Below the pieces are notes generated by a model, which saw only the letters and a list, made by a program, of their open reading frames with translations, ran no database searches and was not told the DNA's origin. Positions 57,564 through 64,000 of a stretch of DNA of 64,000 bases are shown here, one piece after another. The DNA is from Caryophanales bacterium (lineage in GTDB: Bacteria; Bacillota; Bacilli; Bacillales; Amphibacillaceae), in NCBI GenBank assembly GCA_026168805.1, contig JAPFDS010000067.1, positions 55,594 through 119,593 of the forward strand, given 5' to 3'. The translations under genes were made by a program, and so were the position numbers. The first letter of the stretch is position 1. Each line of letters starts with the position of its first letter.

Positions 57564-59569
57564 CACTCCATCACCTTCTTCAACTTCTCTAAGATGCTTT
57601 CTTCTAATTCTTGAATATCTGCTTTAATTTCACTCGATGGTCGTAGTTTCGTATATTGATAGAAATACCTTGTGAACGGAATCTCATAACCGATTCGTGT
57701 TTTATCTTCGTCTAGCCATGCGTCAGGAACATGAGGTAATACTTCTCTCTCAAGGTACTCTTCAATATTATCTGATAAAGGAATAATCTCTGTATCCCTT
57801 AACTCTGAATCCGGTTCAATTTCTTTCTTGTTTTTCATACAAACATCAGCAGTTTCATCGCGTTCTGAGAGAGCATTCCAGATTGCTCTTAATAAAGGTG
57901 CTCTTAAAGTAATTTCTGTTTCTTTAAAAGCATCTTTAATGATATTGATAAATTGTTCGCGGTTTTTATATACTGTCTCACTTTGCATATTGGTTAAAAC
58001 ACTTTTGATTGTTTCTTGCTGTGCCTTTCCCGCTGCAATATCAGCATCTTTATTGTCCCCACGTTTCCGGGATGTTGCTAAATTTATAAATGCTCGTTGA
58101 TCATCTAGTCGTGCAATACGTTCTTTCGTTATTTGGAAATTGAGTCTTAGTGGTCTTTCAACAGTCACACGGTAATAACCGAAATCTTCGTTGTTAAAAA
58201 TTTTCACGTGTTCGCTTTCATTTGTCTGACCATACATCTCTACAATTGTATCGATTTGTTCTTCTGAAATTTCATTTCGTTTATTCCCTAAACTCTTACG
58301 CATTTTTTGATACATATCAACTGCGTTCACCAACTGTACTTTTCCTTTTTGGTAAGACAGTTTATTGTTCGTTAAAATCCAAATATACGTTGAGATACCT
58401 GTGTTATAAAAGAGTTGATCTGGAAGAGCGACAATTCCCTCAACTAAATCATTTTCAAATAAATAACGACGAATTTCACTTTCTCCACTGCCTGCATCTC
58501 CTGTAAAGAGTGGGGATCCATTCATAATAATGGCAATCCGAGAGCCGTTTGGATTTTGTTCTGTAACAGGTTTCATTTTAGCGACAAGATTTTGTAAGAA
58601 TAATAACTGTCCGTCACCAATTCTTGGGAGTCCAGCTCCAAAGCGACCGCTATACCCTAAATCTTTGTGCTCATTTTCAACCGAATCTTTAGCCGGCTTC
58701 CACTCCACACCATATGGAGGATTCGTAATCATATAGTCAAATTTCTCACTGCTAAACTGATCATTCGAAAGGGTATTTCCAAGCTTAATGTTTTGAGCTT
58801 TCTGTCCTTTAATTAGCATGTCTGCTTTTGAAATTGCATAGGACTCACCATTTATTTCTTGAGCAAAAAACTCTAGATGACCTGAAGGATTATAGCTTTG
58901 CATGTATTCCTGTGCAACAGTCCCCATTCCACCTGTTCCCGCACAGCTGTCGTAAAGCGTGCGTGTAACACTTGGCAGTAAAATTTCATCATCATTTAAA
59001 AACATCAGATGGACCATAAGTTTAATGACTTCTCTAGGGGTATAGTGGTCCCCTGCTTCAGCATGTTCTGAAAAGCGTCGAATGAGTTCCTCGAATATGT
59101 ACCCCATTTCAATGTTCGACACTTCATCAGGATGAAGGTCAATCTCTCCAAATCGTCGAACGACTAGATACAACACATTATTTTCTTCCATTTTATCGAT
59201 TTCATTATCGAAGTTAAAATGGCTTAAGATTTCTCTAGCCTCAGCAGAAAATCCGTTTATGTAATCACGCAAATTATCGGCAATATTATCTGGATCACTT
59301 AACAATTTGACAAAGTCAAATTGACTCGTATTGTTAAATCCTTGTTTAGCAACACGGTTTAAAATTTCGTCTCTTGTTGATTCTGGTAAAGATGCATATT
59401 TTTTATTTTCGAGTAGTACATCTTCTTTCGTATCAGCCAATACTGCATCAAAACGTCTTAATACAGCCATAGGTAAAATAACGTCCCCATAATCCTCTGG
59501 GCGGTATGGTCCTCTAAGCAATTCTGCAATCGACCAGATAAAACTAACCTTTTCTTGAAAGTTCTTCAT
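57563..59569 (-). CDS. hsdM: Type I restriction enzyme, N6-adenine methyltransferase subunit
   Basis: 668 aa. Helical N-terminal domain, then MTase core with DSCAGTGGMG at 207-216 (motif I) and NPPYG at 283-287 (motif IV); YTPREVIKLM ahead of it is typical. Longer than classical HsdM (about 500 aa) through its C-terminal extension, as in a common Firmicute subgroup. First gene of the hsdM-hsdS-hsdR operon. Confidence 0.94.
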   Translation of the reverse strand: MKNFQEKVSFIWSIAELLRGPYRPEDYGDVILPMAVLRRFDAVLADTKEDVLLENKKYASLPESTRDEILNRVAKQGFNNTSQFDFVKLLSDPDNIADNLRDYINGFSAEAREILSHFNFDNEIDKMEENNVLYLVVRRFGEIDLHPDEVSNIEMGYIFEELIRRFSEHAEAGDHYTPREVIKLMVHLMFLNDDEILLPSVTRTLYDSCAGTGGMGTVAQEYMQSYNPSGHLEFFAQEINGESYAISKADMLIKGQKAQNIKLGNTLSNDQFSSEKFDYMITNPPYGVEWKPAKDSVENEHKDLGYSGRFGAGLPRIGDGQLLFLQNLVAKMKPVTEQNPNGSRIAIIMNGSPLFTGDAGSGESEIRRYLFENDLVEGIVALPDQLFYNTGISTYIWILTNNKLSYQKGKVQLVNAVDMYQKMRKSLGNKRNEISEEQIDTIVEMYGQTNESEHVKIFNNEDFGYYRVTVERPLRLNFQITKERIARLDDQRAFINLATSRKRGDNKDADIAAGKAQQETIKSVLTNMQSETVYKNREQFINIIKDAFKETEITLRAPLLRAIWNALSERDETADVCMKNKKEIEPDSELRDTEIIPLSDNIEEYLEREVLPHVPDAWLDEDKTRIGYEIPFTRYFYQYTKLRPSSEIKADIQELEESILEKLKKVME

Positions 59570-59767
59570 TCTGATTCTCCCCTAACAGTTTGGTAATTCT
59601 AATTTCATTATGTAAGTATTACATTGGAACATTCTTTATTCACATTTTATAGAAATAACTAAAAGACATTTACTACCAAATGCCTATTACTCTATAGTTC
59701 TTTCTACTATCTATTATCAATGACCAGATTGTATATGACAACTATAATATTGTGGAAATTGCTTTAG

Positions 59768-59798
59768 TTGTCATTTACTGTCTTCTTTTGGTTATAAT
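59768..59798 (+). promoter_or_regulatory. Possible promoter of the NucS-like gene
   Basis: TTGTCA (59768-59773) and TATAAT (59793-59798), spacer 19 bp, in the 277-bp gap between divergent hsdM and the nuclease gene. Confidence 0.4.
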
Positions 59799-59846
59799 AG
59801 AGTCAATATAAATTAGAATTAGGTCAATGATAGGAGGCGCCCATAC

Positions 59847-60821
59847 ATGTACCAAATAAACAAAACCACAGCGACAAAAGTTGAATCCCTCACTTTTTCC
59901 GAACTCAACATGACAGAGAACGACATGGAAGAGTTGTTACGGAATAATATTGATATGATTTGTGATGAAGAAGAGTCGATGCTAATTGTTGGTAAGCAAG
60001 TGAGGAATGCGAGTTTAGCTCGGAGTGATTTAACGGCTATTGATAACAATGGAGACATCGTGTTAATTGAAATTAAACGAGATATAAAAGATATTGAAAG
60101 TCGTGCAGAGGCGTTTGAATTTCAAGCGATTCGGTATGCAGCTAGTTATGCAACGATTGAGGATGTTGAGGATCTAGTCAATAAAGTCTATGGGCCTTAC
60201 ATTGAAAAGCACTTTAATGAATTTAAAGATGAATCTGCTGATACTTTAACAAGTACTGAACTTGGAACTAGGAAGTTAATTGATTTTTTAGAGACCAATG
60301 ATGCTCTACATGAATTTAACGAGAAGCAAAAGGTAGTTCTAGTCGCATCTGACTTTGATGAGCAGACATTATCTGCTGTTGCTTGGCTAAACAATAACGG
60401 AGTGAATATGAGTTGCTTTAAACTCATTCCTTATACAATAAACGATGAGCTTATTATCAACGTAGAGAAACTATTTCCACTTGATAATTACGACGATTAT
60501 TATGTCGATCTGATCCACTCATCAAAAACAACATCAAAAAAGAGTAAAATTACACGAAAAAGTCCTCCACGCATTAAGACAATGCTTGAATGGGGCGTTG
60601 TCAAAGCAGGCGATATTATTGTTGCAAAAAATCGTTCGGATGAAGGTACTCTTTTAGCAAATGGAAATGTTTCAGTGGAAGGAGAAGAACTCTCCTTGGC
60701 AAGCTGGTTAAGAGATGTCTATGGTTGGCCGAGTGTGCAAACATATGCCCTGTCTATCCACAAAGAAAGCGGGAAATCGTTAGCGCAAATTCGGAAGGAA
60801 TATATGGAAAAAATGAGCTGA
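59847..60821 (+). CDS. NucS-like PD-(D/E)XK nuclease with C-terminal RAMA-like domain
   Basis: 324 aa. N-terminal half: ENDMEELLRNNIDMICDEE, LARSDLTAIDNNGDIVLIEI followed by KRD: an endonuclease NucS/DUF91-type active site (Asp ... Glu-x-Lys). C-terminus: WGVVKAGDIIVAKNRSDEGT, ANGNVSVEGEELSLASWLRD, resembling RAMA domains that occur with restriction and modified-base recognition. Divergent from the type I operon; it may be a modification-dependent nuclease. The exact family is inferred. Confidence 0.75.
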   Translation: MYQINKTTATKVESLTFSELNMTENDMEELLRNNIDMICDEEESMLIVGKQVRNASLARSDLTAIDNNGDIVLIEIKRDIKDIESRAEAFEFQAIRYAASYATIEDVEDLVNKVYGPYIEKHFNEFKDESADTLTSTELGTRKLIDFLETNDALHEFNEKQKVVLVASDFDEQTLSAVAWLNNNGVNMSCFKLIPYTINDELIINVEKLFPLDNYDDYYVDLIHSSKTTSKKSKITRKSPPRIKTMLEWGVVKAGDIIVAKNRSDEGTLLANGNVSVEGEELSLASWLRDVYGWPSVQTYALSIHKESGKSLAQIRKEYMEKMS

Positions 60822-60890
60822 ATTCATTTTAGTGAAGAAATAACACTTGATTGCAATTACTGGATATCATTTCTATAACAAGTTAAGAAA

Positions 60891-60940
60891 AAGACGCGCC
60901 CTCTACTTTTTTATGATTAAGTAGAGAGCACGTCTTTTTT
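60891..60940. terminator. Bidirectional terminator between convergent genes
   Basis: GACGxGCxCTCTACTT pairs with AAGTAGAGxGCxCGTC, T-run on plus and A-run upstream. Confidence 0.85.
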
Positions 60941-60944
60941 TCTT

Positions 60945-62306
60945 TTACAATGATGTTATGCCTTGATCATTCAATTCCTTGATAGCTACCATGACGTGCT
61001 CGGTCATGAGTTGATCAAATGTGATTGTTTTCTCTTCTTTTCTATGATGAATTATATTTTCATTGATAAAGTCATCGTTTAAGTTAAACTTTCTATTTGG
61101 GACATGTTTGGCATCTAAGCGTTTTCTGTCTTTGTTTTGTATAGGGAGCAAATGGATATAATCATTTGGAAAATCTCCATTGGATTCTCCAGACAAGTAT
61201 ATCTGGAACTCCTCATTTTCATCGAGTAGGTATAATCCTTGCCCTTTTCCACCTGTTATTTGTATGTTGTTAACAGTTAAACCGTACTGATCTTTTAACT
61301 GCTGTTTAATCGGTGTTGTAGAATCTTTTTTACTATAATTAATGAGATCAGACGTATCTAACTGGTTATCTGCTGATAGGTAATTATATATTTTCCGAAT
61401 GAGTAATCGGATCCGGTCGTTTGGACTATGATCTTGTGTATAGATATGCTTGTTCGTAATTAGAATTAATTCTTTTAGTTCTATATCGTCACCTTGACCA
61501 AGCTCTATTAATTGATTTAGATGCTTCGAGTTCGTCTCATGTTCAATTTCTTCAGCTAAAATGCTTGTTAGCTTCTTTTCTTCATCGGTGAGTAGTGTAT
61601 TAATTTTATTGTTTTTCATTGCTGTGTAATCCATACTTCTTTGTAAGTCATATTTAAAATCAGTGATGATTTTCTTCGTATCAGCCGCGTAGATACATGT
61701 AGAACTTTCCACATGTTCAGTTAGCACATCTTCAATGATGTTAATTAACTCTTGATATCCCATCGAGTGCCAAGTTTTATTTGATGGGTCATCTTTTTGC
61801 GGTGTTAAATAGATATAGTATGGTTGAATGGGATTATCCGCATCTTTTATTAAATCTGTTACCAATGTTTGATATTTATCCAGTTGAGTTGTATCGTCTT
61901 CATACTTTCCTTCTTTTGCATACTGCTTTAATTCGATTGCTAGGCACATTTGCTGAGAGTAGTCTTTATAGAACACATCAATATCCATCTCTTCTGCAGT
62001 TGCTTTGATCATGTTATTTTTTTCTGGATGATAGGGATAATCTATACCAATGTAATCCATAATCTTATGGGCAAACACATTCCCTAAGTTATGAGTTTCA
62101 TTTGCATCAATAAGCCACCTAAGCATTCGTGATGTTCTAATTTCATGTGCTGATCGTTTGCCATATTCCTTTTCTTCACCAAACTCTAGAATCGTCCAGA
62201 AATTCGGTATTTTGTTTAAGTGAAGATGATTTTTCACCCAATCAAATTCTTTAATTTTCTTTAATTCTCCGAGATAGTTTTTATAATCTTTTGTTGTATA
62301 CGTCAT
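60945..62306 (-). CDS. PDDEXK_4-type nuclease-superfamily protein
   Basis: 453 aa from ATG 62306 (TAGGAGTG upstream; an in-frame extension to 62381 is not supported). SAHEIRTSRMLRWLIDANET, AEEMDIDVFYKDYSQQMCLA and IELKQYA ... QLDKYQTLV match the PD-(D/E)XK_4 pattern (Asp, then Glu-x-Lys). The rest is helical with a C-terminal beta-rich part. Similar proteins are found alone in defence islands; the target is unknown. Confidence 0.75.
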   Translation of the reverse strand: MTYTTKDYKNYLGELKKIKEFDWVKNHLHLNKIPNFWTILEFGEEKEYGKRSAHEIRTSRMLRWLIDANETHNLGNVFAHKIMDYIGIDYPYHPEKNNMIKATAEEMDIDVFYKDYSQQMCLAIELKQYAKEGKYEDDTTQLDKYQTLVTDLIKDADNPIQPYYIYLTPQKDDPSNKTWHSMGYQELINIIEDVLTEHVESSTCIYAADTKKIITDFKYDLQRSMDYTAMKNNKINTLLTDEEKKLTSILAEEIEHETNSKHLNQLIELGQGDDIELKELILITNKHIYTQDHSPNDRIRLLIRKIYNYLSADNQLDTSDLINYSKKDSTTPIKQQLKDQYGLTVNNIQITGGKGQGLYLLDENEEFQIYLSGESNGDFPNDYIHLLPIQNKDRKRLDAKHVPNRKFNLNDDFINENIIHHRKEEKTITFDQLMTEHVMVAIKELNDQGITSL

Positions 62307-62439
62307 GCCATCACTCCTATTTTGGTATAAGTTTTTTTTCTTAGTTTCATTATAATAACTTACATGTGTCATTTTTGGCACATGAAAAATAACCTAGTCA
62401 GTGATGAGGAGCAGTGTGGAAATGTACCAGCATTTATTT

Positions 62440-63333
62440 TTACTCCTTAATAATCTTATCCGGAGCTGCTCGTCTAATTGTATTTTCTTTCATCCCGTCC
62501 GCCCTACGTTTATCAATCAAGCTGTCATGTAGTAACACTGAATATGCGCCTCTTGGGGCTCCTTCTAATTCCTCGATTTGTGATACGATGTCTGCAAGAA
62601 TTTCCTCACTGGGATCCACTGAGTGTTCTTCCATATGCAGGTTAATCGTTATGATCATTTCTTCAGGTTTAAAATCATTGTTAGCAAAGAAGTCAGTTAG
62701 ATCATCCTTTGTTATTTCTGGATTTTCCATGTACAAATCGTAGAGGTCATCAAATATATCTCCATTGGGACTTATAAAATAGTGTGTCGTGGAAAAACCC
62801 GTAGCCTTCACTTTTTCAACAGCCTCTATAGGTGTGCCTACCACTGGTAGCTCCTTAACAATGTTTTCTAATGTTGTCTCCAAGTGAGCAAATTCATCTG
62901 CAAAAGCCATAGCATGTAGCCCACCTTGTATAGCGTTTTCTACTTGTCCTTCCTGTGACCATACTTCATTTGTTTTTACTTCTTTATTCTTTATGTCGAC
63001 TGGAACTATTGCGAATGTATAAAAATGTGGCTCGCCCACCGATTCAACAAATACGGAAACGCCGTCTACAGCACTCACAATGTTATGGACATGTACTTCT
63101 GTTTTATAGTTGGTTAGGAAAAACTCCTCCACTGCAGCGACGGTTTCTTCCCGGTTTTCCTCCGCAATCTTTCCGGTCTTTGCATTTGCATTGCGCAACG
63201 TAAAACCTTCTCCCGTATATTCTTGAACAGGTACAAAGTTTTCCGCTTCATAAGCATTGGATGCATCGGAACAACCTACTAGTAAGAAGATACATAACAT
63301 TATTCCTGACGTGATTAAATACACTCTTTTCAT
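62440..63333 (-). CDS. DUF1672 lipoprotein
   Basis: 297 aa with lipobox LLVGC (Cys21). VPVQEYTGEGFTLRNANAKT, VHNIVSAVDGVSVFVESVGE, FYTFAIVPVDIKNKEVKTNE and WSQEGQVENAIQGGLHAM are typical of DUF1672, a lipoprotein family frequent in staphylococci and Bacillaceae. Function unknown. GAGGTGA ribosome binding site. Confidence 0.88.
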   Translation of the reverse strand: MKRVYLITSGIMLCIFLLVGCSDASNAYEAENFVPVQEYTGEGFTLRNANAKTGKIAEENREETVAAVEEFFLTNYKTEVHVHNIVSAVDGVSVFVESVGEPHFYTFAIVPVDIKNKEVKTNEVWSQEGQVENAIQGGLHAMAFADEFAHLETTLENIVKELPVVGTPIEAVEKVKATGFSTTHYFISPNGDIFDDLYDLYMENPEITKDDLTDFFANNDFKPEEMIITINLHMEEHSVDPSEEILADIVSQIEELEGAPRGAYSVLLHDSLIDKRRADGMKENTIRRAAPDKIIKE

Positions 63334-63455
63334 TTAGTCACCTCATCGACTTGAAAACGTTCCTTCATGATATACTTATAGTATCTTTAAATGCTCGTAT
63401 GTGAAAGCATTTTTAATAAAAATGAACGGATGGATAATCAAATGAGGTGATTGCG

Positions 63456-63872
63456 TTGAAAAACATGAGATTCTTGTATCTCCTTTTAATAATCATTTCT
63501 ATTGGCCTTATGCTCTTTCTGGGCGGGAGATTTATTATAAACGCATTTAAGCCTGAACCAGAGTTGGTTACTGGTTTTCCTGAGACTTCTAGTCCAGCTC
63601 GGGATGATTTTCTTATGCGTTTGAGTACTGTTCCCCAGCAATCGATCATTTCTATGAAAGATGACAATGTACACCTTGCGCAATTTAAGAGCGATGAATC
63701 AAAGATAGAATACTATGACTACCCACTAGAGCATTTGGATGGTATTTTACAAGATGCAACAAAAAAACCAGCTGGTAAGACAAAATTTTTACACCTTACA
63801 GATGACTTGAATGAAAAAATTCAAGAGTATCAGGTGAATAGCGAAGAAGTAGGTTTACCACCTCAATTGTAA
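63456..63872 (+). CDS. Small membrane-anchored hypothetical protein
   Basis: 138 aa from TTG 63456 (GAGGTGA upstream; ATG 63465 or GTG 63447 are alternatives). One N-terminal hydrophobic anchor (FLYLLLIIISIGLMLFLGG), then a soluble acidic domain facing outside. No family recognised. Confidence 0.6.
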   Translation: MKNMRFLYLLLIIISIGLMLFLGGRFIINAFKPEPELVTGFPETSSPARDDFLMRLSTVPQQSIISMKDDNVHLAQFKSDESKIEYYDYPLEHLDGILQDATKKPAGKTKFLHLTDDLNEKIQEYQVNSEEVGLPPQL

Positions 63873-63953
63873 AGTCAAATGCATAATTATTTTATAAAAT
63901 CCTGTAGATATACGGTTCATTATAAAAGTCAGTCTTATCAATGCTTTTAGGTG

Positions 63954-63986
63954 TTGGCCTGTGTGGAATTTTTATACACAGGCCAA
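63954..63986. terminator. Inverted repeat near window end
   Basis: TTGGCCTGTGT-GGAATTTTTAT-ACACAGGCCAA, perfect 11-bp arms, no T-run after it. Probably a terminator or part of the next gene's control region, cut by the window. Confidence 0.5.
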
Positions 63987-64000
63987 AATTCAACCAACAA

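Noticed and set aside
1..64000. CRISPR arrays
   Set aside because: No set of regularly spaced direct repeats was seen; the repeats present are palindromes and terminators.

Overview
The window is low-GC Gram-positive DNA from a Bacillaceae-type bacterium. Ribosome binding sites are strong, the lipoproteins are acidic, and there are CsbD and DUF1672 proteins. A salt-tolerant genus near Oceanobacillus or Virgibacillus is plausible, but that is inference. About 35.6 kb of the 64 kb is an intact-looking siphovirus-type prophage. The rest is host chromosome: transport and metabolic genes on both sides, then a restriction/nuclease island on the right.

Left flank (1-6098): an ABC1/UbiB-family kinase-like protein, a CsbD-like stress protein, a family-5 oligopeptide-type binding lipoprotein, a C45-type acyltransferase/hydrolase, and the first 322 codons of a DAACS dicarboxylate/amino-acid:cation symporter. 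The last 64 codons of that symporter lie 35.6 kb away at 41720-41915. A large serine integrase (40289-41686) has put the prophage into the gene. Both junctions share GGGAGTTCC, and the phage arms carry inverted ATGATAGCTA repeats whose dyad centre falls on a GT inside that core.

Prophage (6099-41715): from the right end come integrase, CI-like S24 repressor, Cro-like regulator with 15-bp operator palindromes, Rha/KilAC antirepressor, a dense set of small early genes, Gp157, ERF annealing protein, HNH, replication initiator and DnaC-like loader, a beta-class adenine methyltransferase, SSB, dUTPase, RusA and the late activator ArpU. The late operon runs leftward: HNH nuclease, portal, MuF-like protein, terminase, a small Acb2/Tad1-like protein, scaffold, capsid, connectors, tail tube, tail chaperones joined by a predicted -1 frameshift, tape measure, Dit, Tal, a tail fibre carrying an EEP-type phosphodiesterase/nuclease domain, and lysis genes. 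Three cargo cassettes with their own promoters and/or terminators interrupt it: RHH+HNH, an O-antigen-ligase-like membrane protein, and zinc-ribbon+YidD. A 117-nt tRNA-like element sits in the late leader, between the late promoter region and the first late gene.

Right flank (41711-64000): the symporter 3' end; MarR regulator divergent from a thiamine-diphosphate 2-keto-acid decarboxylase with two clear operators; a beta-propeller lipoprotein; a 14-TM MFS exporter; a D-2-hydroxyacid dehydrogenase with an altered catalytic arginine; an ornithine-cyclodeaminase-family protein. Then a likely defence island: a 1038-aa protein joining a PD-(D/E)XK-like motif, a helix-hairpin-helix and an SNF2 motor; type I restriction-modification hsdM-hsdS-hsdR; a NucS-like nuclease with a RAMA-like tail; and a PDDEXK_4-type protein. 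A DUF1672 lipoprotein and a small membrane-anchored protein end the window.

The strongest candidates for something undescribed are the tRNA-like late leader, the nuclease-HhH-SNF2 protein with its nuclease neighbours, and the autonomous cargo cassettes within the late operon. All functional calls rest on reading motifs by eye and on family memory; no database search was possible.
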